NCBI GenBank assembly: GCA_018985225.1 | Contig: JADGIF010000166.1 | Coordinates: 1 to 16,247 of the forward strand | Reading direction: 5' to 3' | Length of the DNA stretch: 16,247 nucleotides | Origin: Amoeboradix gromovi | Taxonomy: Eukaryota; Sanchytriomycota; Sanchytriomycetes; Sanchytriales; Sanchytriaceae | In this document: positions 1 to 7,582 of the stretch, in pieces | Layout: every line of letters begins with the position of its first letter | How positions within the stretch are numbered: the first letter of the stretch is position 1 | Made by a program: the position numbers and the translations under genes | Notes under the pieces: model-generated | The model's input: the letters and a program-made list of their open reading frames with translations, nothing else | The model's database searches: none | What the model was told of the DNA's origin: nothing

Positions 1-345
1 AAAAAACTAGAAAGCGTGAAGATTGGTCGTTATTGCTCGTGTATTCTTGATATATCATTTATTCTTGAAATTTTAAGCGCTGTAAAAATAAGTTTCAGAA
101 GTGGAATAGTCAAGTAGGAATCCTATATTTTATCAAATACGGTTCAAACAAATACTCATTCCTATAGTCACTTTTTCTTCTCAGCTTGGTCTTACACGTC
201 GTCTCAATAAAGTCCATACAGCCAAAATATTGCTGTAGTACCGTACACTGATGTATTCCAAACTACATCACAGTGGACACTATAGGCCAACAAAGGTCCT
301 GGCAGTCCCGAACCACTCAATATGCCATTTTCCATCTCGGTGGTT

Positions 346-361
346 AATGTCAATTGACATT
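346..361. repeat. Perfect 16-bp palindrome
   Basis: AATGTCAATTGACATT reads identically on both strands. It could bind a dimeric factor or be chance in AT-rich DNA. No gene start lies close enough to decide. Confidence 0.5.
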
Positions 362-600
362 TCCAGTGGGAATAGGGTTAAGGGCTCTTCACTTGAAAAA
401 ATTTACTGAAAGATCGAAATACTGCATCAAATTTGGGATATTACTTGGAGCCTTATAAGCTAAGATCTTGCAATCAAATTTTCACGAGTGCTACAAAGCA
501 TCAGTTGGGATAATGGATGCTCTCATAATTTTTCTATTTGTATTATATATATAAGGAAAATGCGCGTTTAAATGTGACTTATAAACTAGCGGAACGCCCA

Positions 601-655
601 TCCCAGAAATTATGGTATACAACCGGGTTTTCACTTTCAATTGGAAATTCTGGGA
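601..655. repeat. Imperfect stem-loop downstream of the SRP72-like gene
   Basis: The arms TCCCAGAAATT (601-611) and AAATTCTGGGA (645-655) pair with one mismatch across a 33-nt loop. They lie about 60-110 bases beyond the stop of the minus-strand gene at 713, so the structure could sit in its 3' UTR. Function is unknown. Confidence 0.35.
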
Positions 656-712
656 CCGTTTGCTCATTCGATAAGCCAAAGAAGAAATAATCAATTAAAA
701 TTATTTAGAGAT

Positions 713-1801
713 TTATTTATTAAAATCGGCATCAACATACTCTTCCGGGTCTCTTTTGTGCAGTACATCCAGTTGCTTAGCCTGTACTGTTTTGCCTTGC
801 TTGATTTGCGCATACAAAATAGCATTTTCAATCATGGATGATTTATTGCTCAGCGACAAGGACTTGACGCCTAGCTCGTTCCTGAGTAACTTTATTTCGT
901 CAATGTCCATGCTCTCAATTTTGTACAGCCAATAATCATTCGACTCGATACCTTTCAAGATTGAGATGGCTTCGTCATAAGGCGTGTATCTTGGTGATAA
1001 ATGCTTTAACCAGCTCATGTTAGATTTTATGCATTTTCTAAAAAGATAACTAATATTCTTACAGCTAGAAACGATAGAATTACTTGGCTTGTTTATAAAT
1101 AACGTCACAAAGTAACTGCTGAGGTAGCAGGACAGCGACGCAAGCAAGTTTATAGTCAAAGGAACTATAACAGAGGAGCTATTCTGCATTTTCTTGATAT
1201 TTCTGATACTACTTGACTTATGAACGGATGGCCATTGTTTGACAAATGGTACCAGCTTTTTTATTCTGGGTGATACATAAAACGGAGAGCCCGCATTGAC
1301 TATCAATTCAACAAATAACTTAATCGCCTTTTTGTAATCTCCTAAATGATAAAAAAGCACACCTTTTTGTAAATCCAAAGAGATTAAATCTTCTGATTCT
1401 AAATTCAATTTGTCAATACCATCTACCAGTTTTAATGCAGAGCCATAATTACCGTCTTGGCATTCCAGCAATATAGAATTGAAGGTCTCATCAAAGTTAG
1501 AATGCGATCTACCCAGACTTAACAATAATTTATTGCATTCAAATTCTTGACCACTGAGGTTAGTTCTTGAATAGCATTCCTGTGCTCTTTTGAAGTCATT
1601 CATTCTGTAATATATTTGAGCTTGAAGTGCATATTTAACGTTCAAGTTAGAGATTGAATTGGAGGCTTCTAATGCTGTAGAAAGTTTATTCAGCTTGTAC
1701 AACGAATAACATATCAGTTCCGGATCTGAACTGAAAGATATTATCTTACCATACTCTTCGCTTTCCAATAAATTTTCCCAATTAAGACTTACAGAAGCCA
1801 T
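713..1801 (-). CDS. TPR protein resembling signal recognition particle subunit SRP72
   Basis: This is a 362-residue protein from the chosen ATG (MASVSLNWENLL). An in-frame ATG 7 codons upstream (1822) is an alternative; the frame upstream of that has no ATG, only TTG. The N-terminal half has helix-turn-helix units typical of TPRs: DPELICYSLYKLNKLSTAL, then ALQAQIYYRMNDFKRAQECY, then near residue 150 DLQKGVLFYHLGDYKKAIKLF. The order of units, including the ECNKLLL segment after the second TPR, resembles the SRP72 N-terminal solenoid. SRP72 pairs with SRP68 on the 7S RNA and works in co-translational targeting to the ER. The lysine-rich C-terminal RNA-binding segment of SRP72, with its PDPERWLP-type motif, is not visible. 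The protein ends in a short acidic tail (RDPEEYVDADFNK) and is much shorter than fungal SRP72. It could instead be another TPR protein. It is divergent from the LIM gene at 1985. Confidence 0.5.
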   Translation of the reverse strand: MASVSLNWENLLESEEYGKIISFSSDPELICYSLYKLNKLSTALEASNSISNLNVKYALQAQIYYRMNDFKRAQECYSRTNLSGQEFECNKLLLSLGRSHSNFDETFNSILLECQDGNYGSALKLVDGIDKLNLESEDLISLDLQKGVLFYHLGDYKKAIKLFVELIVNAGSPFYVSPRIKKLVPFVKQWPSVHKSSSIRNIKKMQNSSSVIVPLTINLLASLSCYLSSYFVTLFINKPSNSIVSSCKNISYLFRKCIKSNMSWLKHLSPRYTPYDEAISILKGIESNDYWLYKIESMDIDEIKLLRNELGVKSLSLSNKSSMIENAILYAQIKQGKTVQAKQLDVLHKRDPEEYVDADFNK

Positions 1802-1874
1802 GATCCCAAGTAAGAAAAACATTTTCCATTTTTTTAATAAAATCAAAATTGCCTAATTAACAGCTCTCAACCGT

Positions 1875-1907
1875 ATGGCTTTTTATTTTCGCGAAAAATA
1901 AAGCCAT
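1875..1907. promoter_or_regulatory. Palindrome centred on TTTTCGCGAAAA in a divergent promoter
   Basis: An imperfect 33-bp dyad (arms beginning ATGGCTTT and ending AAAGCCAT) is centred on TCGCGA at 1889-1894. The core TTTTCGCGAAAA contains CGCGAAA on both strands. That heptamer fits the fungal SBF/Swi4 cell-cycle box (CRCGAAA) and is E2F-like. It lies about midway between the SRP72-like start (1801) and the LIM start (1985), so it could serve both genes. That it is a binding site is inference. Confidence 0.45.
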
Positions 1908-1954
1908 TCGTCGCAAAATGCCAATAAAATCGCTTAGTGATTGTGGTGACGTGA

Positions 1955-1964
1955 TATATAAAGG
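1955..1964 (+). promoter_or_regulatory. TATA box of the LIM gene
   Basis: TATATAAAGG ends 20 bases before the ATG at 1985. It is a strong TATA match but unusually near the start codon, implying a very short 5' leader or transcription starts that fall at or beyond the ATG. Confidence 0.5.
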
Positions 1965-1984
1965 AAGCTCTACTTCCATACTCA

Positions 1985-2260
1985 ATGTCAAAGAAATGTA
2001 AAGAGTGCAATAAAGCTGTCTATCTGATGGAGCAGATTGTAGTTAACGAAGAGGTTTATCACTCTACAGGATGTTTTCATTGTAATATTTGTAAAACGAC
2101 ATTAACCATGAGCACATTTGCAGCATTGGACGGTGTTAATTACTGCAAGCCTCACTTCAAGCAGTTGTTTAAAAGAAAAGGCTCTTATAATGACATCAAA
2201 GATGGCGCATCCGATGCAGAAGAAAAGAGAAAAACAACAACTTCCAGTTTGGGCGAGTAA
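1985..2260 (+). CDS. Small single-LIM-domain protein
   Basis: This 91-residue protein is almost entirely one LIM domain, a double zinc finger used for protein binding, often on actin structures or in transcription complexes. Zinc ligands are visible: Cys5, Cys8, His26, Cys30, then Cys33, Cys36, Cys54 and His57. The His26-Cys30 spacing has one residue more than the usual H-x2-C. The block after the fingers (FKQLFKRKGSYNDIKDG) matches the tail that follows LIM domains in CRP, plant WLIM and amoebal LIM proteins. Residues 75-91 are a charged, probably disordered tail (AEEKRKTTTSSLGE). The start is the first ATG after the TATA box. The single-LIM architecture resembles small actin-associated LIM proteins more than the multi-LIM Rho-GAPs of yeasts. 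The partner is unknown. Possible extra 3' coding sequence is described under findings. Confidence 0.9.
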   Translation: MSKKCKECNKAVYLMEQIVVNEEVYHSTGCFHCNICKTTLTMSTFAALDGVNYCKPHFKQLFKRKGSYNDIKDGASDAEEKRKTTTSSLGE

Positions 2261-2909
2261 CGAATGTGTATAATCAGTAAATACCTAGCTTAAAGTTTTA
2301 CTTAAGATACCGTCGCACGGTGATATATGCAAAATGATATTGATCTATCAGACAATCATAGGACGCCATATACTAACTATTGTTTTAAAGCGGTCATCGG
2401 CTGTAAAGCCTATTATCCTTTGCACCAGAATGAAATGTATTGTTGCTAATAACCAACTATATAAATGTTTATCATCCTGTAAGATCTTCGTGCTAACAAA
2501 GGCGTCCGTTCGGCATCACACTTAATTGAGGCTACATGCAATTTGGTGTTCTGTTCTCATTCTCTTGATGCGTATTGTCCCATTTCGAAGATCTATATAT
2601 AGGGAGTAATAAAATTTTTTTTTCAGAAGTTAATTACTTAGCAGTAGTGATCTTCCGAAAGCAAGTTTACAGAACCAATCCATTATTTTCTGCTATCTCA
2701 GCTACAATCTCAAGAGAGAATGAAATCGTAGAGTCGAAACAAGATACCAGTTTATGCGCTGGGCTTGAAAGAAGAGGATCAGTAACGAGTTATCACTTAT
2801 AGTGTAGATCATGGAGCACAGTCAGAATGACTATTTGTGCGACAAACAAGAGCTATCGCGATTACTGCGTAGTTAAATAAAAGTGATGAACTTTATAAAA
2901 CACAATTTA
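2261..2909. other. Intergenic region with weak coding traces
   Basis: No gene can be supported. A 40-codon ATG frame lies at 2327-2449. A consensus yeast-type branch sequence TACTAAC (2371-2377) is followed 12 nt later by AG (2389-2390), so a spliced 3' exon of the LIM gene is conceivable. An open stretch at 2575-2802 has no ATG and no known domain. The right end is probably the 3' UTR of the F-box gene. Confidence 0.4.
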
Positions 2910-4187
2910 TTAAACAATAATCCTTGAATTGATTCTCCTATAATACTCATCAATATCTCTCAATACAGCTTTGTCCTTGGCGTCCATATAACTTGGAAAC
3001 AATGATTTCAAAAAGCTGATATGCTTTTCCCTAGTAGATTGTGTTATAATATTACTAGAAATGAGTATAGAGAGCATTCTTTCACCGATGTACTCTATAA
3101 ATGCAGGAATGGAGTCATCTACTAAAACAGCAAATTTTAAATCCTTATTAACAGTCATGATATTTAAATCTTTCATTCTAACAAAGGCAGAGCAGTATCT
3201 ATCAAGAGCATTTGATATAATTAACTGGCTCTGTCCATCTACAAAAGAAAAAGAGAAGTAATTTAGATTCAGCATGGTCAATATTAAAGAAGGTAGGAAT
3301 TCAAAGCTAGGATCAAGGAAATCGAAAACATGACCAACATACAATGACATGTGCAATTCCTCGAGGGTATAGATGGGCACCATTTCAAGGTATTCAATTT
3401 TAGTAGACCAACTTTTTAAATATCTCAAGTTAGGGGGGTATCTTTGAACATTCATGTGGCATATCTCAAGATCGACTAAATGGTCAAAATCATTGAAATC
3501 GAAAGGATGATTGCCCCACACATGCTCAATGTTTAACTTGGATATACGCGGAAACACTTTAGACAGCTTGTGTAGAGATTCTTGGTCCAACCATGAAGAG
3601 TTTATGTACAAGTTCTCGACTTGAGGAATGGTAGAAAAGTAATCAAAGTGTTTGATTTTTTTTCTTAAAGTTAACTCACGCAAGTTTGGGAAAGAGGCTA
3701 CTACCTTAGCCGAATTTCGGGTCCACTCACAGCACAGGGTAATAGCTGTCACATTTTCTTTGAGCTTCAGAATTTCAAGCATTTTACAGCCAGCAGTGAC
3801 ATTCCATAGTTTCTTGTTTTGGAGGAAGATTAGTGATAAAAACTGAGCAATATCAGCGTCTATCGTAATGTCCTTGTAAAAGTCTTCATTGGAATGAATT
3901 GTTATTCTTTTTAGATTGTGTAAATGACGCATCCATGCCAAATCTGAGACAACTCTCTTTCGCAAGCTTATAGATAATTCCTCTACGTATCGGCTGTACT
4001 GAAAAACACCACAGGTAAATATTTTGTCCAACAGGAATGGATCGGACAACTCTGAGATATTAAGTCTTTTCCACTTAATTCGGAGCAATGAGTCAGTAGA
4101 GTTTTTGTTGATGATGCCTACTTTTTTTAAATCTGCAGGACTGAACTGTTGGAAAACAATATCCCAAATGTCTGTTGGAAGGTCCAT
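2910..4187 (-). CDS. F-box protein with leucine-rich-repeat-like region
   Basis: The protein is 425 residues from the ATG at 4187; the open frame extends two codons further only to a TTG. Residues 1-45 form an F-box (MDLPTDIWDIVFQQFSPADL, then KKVGIINKNSTDSLL and an RIKWKRL segment), the motif that binds Skp1 in SCF ubiquitin ligases. The rest has irregular leucine-rich repeats of about 22-28 residues, visible as NLKRITIHS, NLRELTLRK, VENLYINSS, ISKLNIEHV and TLEELHMSL. This fits a substrate-receptor solenoid. No substrate can be named. A possible decayed relative lies at 7259-7570. TIR element A (4461-4815) lies upstream, with its internal TATA-like motif pointing toward this gene. Confidence 0.8.
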   Translation of the reverse strand: MDLPTDIWDIVFQQFSPADLKKVGIINKNSTDSLLRIKWKRLNISELSDPFLLDKIFTCGVFQYSRYVEELSISLRKRVVSDLAWMRHLHNLKRITIHSNEDFYKDITIDADIAQFLSLIFLQNKKLWNVTAGCKMLEILKLKENVTAITLCCEWTRNSAKVVASFPNLRELTLRKKIKHFDYFSTIPQVENLYINSSWLDQESLHKLSKVFPRISKLNIEHVWGNHPFDFNDFDHLVDLEICHMNVQRYPPNLRYLKSWSTKIEYLEMVPIYTLEELHMSLYVGHVFDFLDPSFEFLPSLILTMLNLNYFSFSFVDGQSQLIISNALDRYCSAFVRMKDLNIMTVNKDLKFAVLVDDSIPAFIEYIGERMLSILISSNIITQSTREKHISFLKSLFPSYMDAKDKAVLRDIDEYYRRINSRIIV

Positions 4188-4380
4188 CGCAACCAAAATG
4201 TCAATTTAGTCGTCGGAGAATTTGTTATTTTGTTCATTCAATATGATTGGTACACTATATCATCATTTTTTCAGCAAGCTCAGGATCATGAAACGCCCGG
4301 TGGCACATGCTATCAGAATCTCCTCATTAAATGTCCTAGTTTCCTATAAATCCAGTCTCAAAAAGTAAAATGAGATAACC

Positions 4381-4435
4381 AGAGAACAATTACAGTGGCT
4401 ACTCACGCTTGCACTATCTTGAGGCGGGAGCAAAT
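4381..4435 (-). mobile_element. Fragment of the Fanzor/TnpB-like repeat (3' tail only)
   Basis: On the minus strand this 55-bp stretch matches the tails of the relics at 6628-7078 and 10729-11199. The shared track is CCCGCCTCA, a GTG/GTAGTG variant, GCAAGCGTGAG and CACTGTAA. The upstream part, including the DRDxxAARNI region, is absent. It stops about 25 bp from the left end of TIR element A, so the rest may have been lost before or during that insertion. Non-functional. Confidence 0.65.
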
Positions 4436-4460
4436 AAAGTTACGTGTATTTCGAGCACCT

Positions 4461-4815
4461 GGGACACCAAATATAAAAACTAGACTAACTCGTTTTTAAA
4501 GGTGCTCCATACGGAGGAATTGCTATCATTCATAAAAGATCTTCTATTATACCAATTTTCTTTCATTGATTGTATTCCTCTTTTTAAAATAAAACTATTT
4601 GAAATAAAGACTGGATGAAAGAGTAAGAGAATAGCTGTACAGAATATTTATTTTTGAAATTTCGATACAAAAAGTTATTTATTCTCCTTTTATACTCGTC
4701 AACTCCGCAACTAGCTGAATGTCCACTCGCCTCTTAAATCCATAAAACTAATAAAGCTGAAATAATGTTCCAAGTTGTAGCAGAAAGTTAGTCCAGTTTT
4801 TATATTTGATGTCCC
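4461..4815 (-). mobile_element. TIR element copy A (MITE-like, non-autonomous)
   Basis: This 355-bp element has 30-bp terminal inverted repeats (4461-4490 and 4786-4815) with two mismatches, beginning GGGACAYCAAATATAAAAAC. It is flanked by the 4-bp direct repeat ACCT (4457-4460 and 4816-4819), a target-site duplication. It is the reverse complement of copy B at 9934-10273. About 136 bp on one side and 135 bp on the other are nearly identical to B, while the 84-bp core (4597-4680) is unrelated. No ORF is present, so a transposase must act in trans. On the minus strand it holds a TATA-like GTATAAAAGG, pointing toward the F-box gene. Confidence 0.9.
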
Positions 4816-4819
4816 ACCT

Positions 4820-5468
4820 GTTTTTCTGTAGGTCAAAATCTTGCTTTTAGTTTATCATGTTATGCAATAAGGATTAAATCGTCTAGAGTTGGAAAGTTGG
4901 TCGATCTGTATTAAATCGGTATAAAGAATACAGATATAGGTATCGCATAGCAGCATTCATGATAGTTGTTAAAAAATTCTTAATAGTTTAAATTCCTTAG
5001 TCAGATATGAATCAGACAAAAAGTAGCTAATAAATGCACAATAAATGTGTTTAATACCCAGACATTTCCACCTATTTTCTCACAATCTATAAAGAAGTAT
5101 AAGAAAAAAGTATCCATTGGAAAATGTTAACTGGCGATTTGTTTAGATTGAGTATCAGTCTCTCGAGCAAATAATGTCTTTTTAAGTTAACCGAGGTAGT
5201 TCCTTTTCTTGTTTGAATCACAGGAGATACAAGCTCTACATAAAATTCTAATTTTCATCTCTACTTTTCTTTAGATATCTTGGCAGTTTCTTTATTATCG
5301 GATACTTTGCAAAGAACATGAGGATCCATGCTTAAACCCTTACGCGATAGTAATCGATAACTTAGCAATAATTTCAAGTAAACAGCTTTCAAGACGTACT
5401 GCATATCAAATAAAAACAATATTAGTCACAGTATAACATTTTTATGTAAATATATAGTTTAGGCCATT
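4820..5468. other. Intergenic region upstream of the coiled-coil gene
   Basis: No gene is seen. It has one dyad, ATCTGTATT (4904-4912) pairing with AATACAGAT (4927-4935) across 14 nt. Near the right end, AATATATAG about 15-20 bases before the ATG at 5469 is a weak TATA-like motif. Confidence 0.4.
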
Positions 5469-6566
5469 ATGAGTGGACCTTTGAGATCAGAAATATCTAT
5501 TGACCGGGAATATGAATTAAAAAAGCTGGAGAAGTCAAGTTTCTTGACTGTTATGAAAGCTGCCAAGCTACAGCAAGAAGAAACTGATTTAAAGATGATG
5601 CAAAATTTTTTTGATTCGCAAAGCGCCCAATTAGACAGTATTAAATCTGGGTTAATGGAGCGCGCTAGCAATTTTTCTTTGAATGAAATTCAGAGCAAAT
5701 ACAAAGAATTGCTTGATTTGAATTTAAACCATTATCAGAGCAAGTACGACGTTTGGAAGGAGGCAAATAGCAAGCTGGCGGACATTACGATTGATCGCCT
5801 AGATGAGTATTCAAAGTATCAGATTATTTCTGCAAATAAAGTAAATGATACAAAGGAATCGACAACTAAATATCTAGATTCAAATTTATCTACTTTTAAT
5901 AGTGCAGTGCAAAACGATCTCTTTAATGAAAACGAAGAGGTGAAAAGCTACCTACTAGAGGAAAGCCAGACTCTAAAATTAACTTCTCAAAGCTACTACG
6001 ATGATTTCTATAAAATGGTGGTGCAGCTCTTATCTGAATATTCGAAAAACATTGAGCATAAACAAAAAGAATATGAGGAACGTAGAAAAAGAAATGGTGA
6101 TCTGGAATTTAACATTAAGGACACAAATAAAAGATTAGCTAATTTAGGAAAACAAGTAAAAGTTGAGCAAAGGATGATCGAAGATTTGCGTGATACAATT
6201 TCATCTCATGAGTTCTTGTTGAAAAAAGACAAACAATTGCTTACCGACAAATATTTAAAGATGAGACGTGAAAACAATAAAATATTAGAGCATGAAAAAG
6301 CAAAGTTTGCAGAGCTGTCTAATATTACTCAGGATTCTATTGCAACTGTTACAGAATTGCGTGACTCGCTTCTTAAGATGTATAATAGGAGTTCAAATGG
6401 CAAGCTATTGGCAGATTCGTTTTTGTTGGAGCTAAAGAGAACGAAACAAAATTTGATAGTTGAAAACGGTGATTTGCTTTCAAAATTTAAGTCCAAGGTA
6501 AATAACTCGCATTTGATAGATGGCCAAGTTGTTGAAAAGGACCTGATTTGTGTTAACTTTAAATAA
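5469..6566 (+). CDS. Coiled-coil protein of unknown function
   Basis: This is a 365-residue, highly charged protein rich in Lys, Glu, Asn, Ser and Leu. It has no signal peptide, membrane segment or catalytic motif. Long heptad-type stretches cover about residues 10-75 (ELKKLEKSSFLTVMKAAKLQ onward) and 185-345, including a continuous charged helix around KEYEERRKRNGDLEF and a later KMRRENNKILEHEKAKFAEL segment. The organisation suggests an elongated structural or tethering protein, for example cytoskeletal, spindle or membrane-trafficking, but I recognise no family. It starts at the first ATG of a long clean frame and is flanked on both sides by repeat-rich DNA. Codon use and composition look like the other genes, so I take it as a real host gene. 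Confidence 0.75.
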   Translation: MSGPLRSEISIDREYELKKLEKSSFLTVMKAAKLQQEETDLKMMQNFFDSQSAQLDSIKSGLMERASNFSLNEIQSKYKELLDLNLNHYQSKYDVWKEANSKLADITIDRLDEYSKYQIISANKVNDTKESTTKYLDSNLSTFNSAVQNDLFNENEEVKSYLLEESQTLKLTSQSYYDDFYKMVVQLLSEYSKNIEHKQKEYEERRKRNGDLEFNIKDTNKRLANLGKQVKVEQRMIEDLRDTISSHEFLLKKDKQLLTDKYLKMRRENNKILEHEKAKFAELSNITQDSIATVTELRDSLLKMYNRSSNGKLLADSFLLELKRTKQNLIVENGDLLSKFKSKVNNSHLIDGQVVEKDLICVNFK

Positions 6567-6627
6567 ATCAGAGTAGTTCATTTTATTACTAAAAAAGTAG
6601 GCGAAAACATTCCCATCCTTTCTTCAC

Positions 6628-7078
6628 CTCGTTAAAAGTCCTGGTTTCCGAGAAAATCGAGAATTTCCACAGATAAACTAGCAATGCTAGTTTCTCCGTT
6701 ACAGTGATCGCTCACGCTTTCACTACCCTGAGGCGGGATTGAACAAGGATGCATATACTTGATGTATATGTTCCTTGCAGCCATATGGTCTCTATCTTCA
6801 AATGACACTTTGTACAGGTTCAGGTTTCTAAATTGGTTTTCTTTAGAGTGCCACATATTGTACATGGCATCAAATTTTCGTGCTTGGACCAGCTTATCAG
6901 TCCGAGACGAATGTATGCTGTACCTGTTAATTATTTATTTAGAATTGATTTAACATTTGCGAAAAGGAAGAATATCGAGTGTTTAAGGTATTAGAAAAAT
7001 CTGGAAAAGTCTTGAAATGATACAAAAATATATACAAATTCGCGATAAATGATTTATTCAAGAAAATAGTCAAGCTGT
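6628..7078 (-). mobile_element. Degenerate Fanzor/TnpB-like transposon relic, copy 1
   Basis: Read on the minus strand, this approximately 450-bp segment is repeated at 10729-11199 and in part at 16070-16247. An open stretch at 6865-6632 encodes EDRDHMAARNIYIKYM; DRDHMAARNI is at 6796-6767. This matches the last RuvC motif of TnpB and its eukaryotic relatives, the Fanzors (DRDxNAARNI). The Asp expected to be catalytic is kept. A preceding SSRTDKL string resembles the YRTSKLC segment before the zinc ribbon, but the cysteines are missing. The left part (7078-6951) encodes LNKSFIANLYIFLYHFKTFP in another block, then has stops and a deletion of about 20 nt relative to copy 2. The inverted repeat AAACTAGC/GCTAGTTT (6675-6682, 6686-6693) lies in a 20-bp insertion near the tail. 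Not functional as a protein. The family assignment rests mainly on one motif. Confidence 0.6.
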
Positions 7079-7258
7079 GTTGATTCAGTATCTCGTGGAC
7101 GCTAAAGGTGTAAATTGATTAATATCTCGGTATTTTCTTACTCTTGTGATAAATAATGCTAATCAAGCTTACTATTTAAATCTCGAGTGCTTAGCCAGCT
7201 TTTGTACATGAACTCACTAATGTTGAGATTCAACATCTAAAAACATTGGCTATATTAT

Positions 7259-7570
7259 TTATCTACAGATCTCGGGAATGAGTCCATTAACCATATAGTC
7301 ATCCATGAAGACAGCGAACCTAAAAATCATAGATCCTCGGTAGTAACAAATTGAATTAGGAAGAATATTAGCTATAACATGAAATAAAATTATAGCAAAA
7401 AAGAAGGTATGAGGAATTGGTAAAACAAGACATAGAAGTGATTTGTTATGGAGATCGCAGTTATAGGTACAGAAAAAATCCCACAAGGGTTTATGCTGCT
7501 CCAGGTTTAAATGACAAATGATCTGGCTGGTAAAGACGGCTTTTCTTCTAAGGCGCTGATTAAGAACCAT
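7259..7570 (-). pseudogene. Possible decayed paralogue of the F-box gene
   Basis: A 103-codon minus-strand frame from ATG encodes a segment that aligns loosely with the C-terminal part of the F-box protein at 2910-4187. Here a SLLCLVLPIPHTFFFAIIL-type stretch is followed by FRFAVFMDDYM; there LILTMLNLNYFSFSFV is followed by LKFAVLVDDSI. Nucleotides around FAV.DD also agree (GTCATCnAnnAAnACAGCnAA on the plus strand). No F-box is present. It could be a pseudogene fragment or a chance ORF. It abuts the Fanzor-like relic, so the whole 6.6-7.6 kb stretch looks like a repository of dead sequence. Confidence 0.35.
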
Positions 7571-7582
7571 AGAAAATTTCTA

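Larger units (their letters stand above)
1..712. other. Intergenic region, no gene recognised
   Basis: I see no convincing gene here. A 67-codon minus-strand frame at 491-694 has no recognisable domain. The stretch is AT-rich and has several short dyads: a perfect 16-bp palindrome at 346-361, AACCAC/GTGGTT arms at 311-316 and 340-345, and imperfect arms at 601-611 and 645-655. The last 100 or so bases are probably the 3' UTR of the minus-strand gene ending at 713. Confidence 0.5.

Noticed and set aside
285-320. tRNA-like sequence (GTGGTTCGGGACTGCC on the minus strand)
   Set aside because: The GGTTCG resembles a T-loop, but there is no matching stem, D-arm or acceptor pairing.
491-694. A 67-codon minus-strand frame
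   Set aside because: It has no domain, no homologous feature in the window and no promoter signal. It overlaps the likely 3' UTR of the SRP72-like gene.
2575-2802. A 75-codon plus-strand frame
   Set aside because: It opens with TTG, has no internal ATG giving a recognisable protein, and no domain was seen.
4460-4816. Solo LTR (termini read TGGG...CCCA)
   Set aside because: The ends are 30-bp inverted repeats, not short TG/CA ends, and the flanking direct repeat fits 4 bp with GGGAC...GTCCC termini. No primer-binding site or polypurine tract is present.
6632-6865. A functional 77-residue protein from the Fanzor-like relic
   Set aside because: It is an internal fragment of a degraded repeat. 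The upstream frame is broken, the zinc-ribbon cysteines are absent, and the RuvC I/II motifs are not present.
7259-7570. The 103-codon frame as a functional gene
   Set aside because: It has no complete domain. It lies between a transposon relic and the CRT10-like promoter and only weakly resembles part of the F-box protein. I list it as a possible pseudogene instead.
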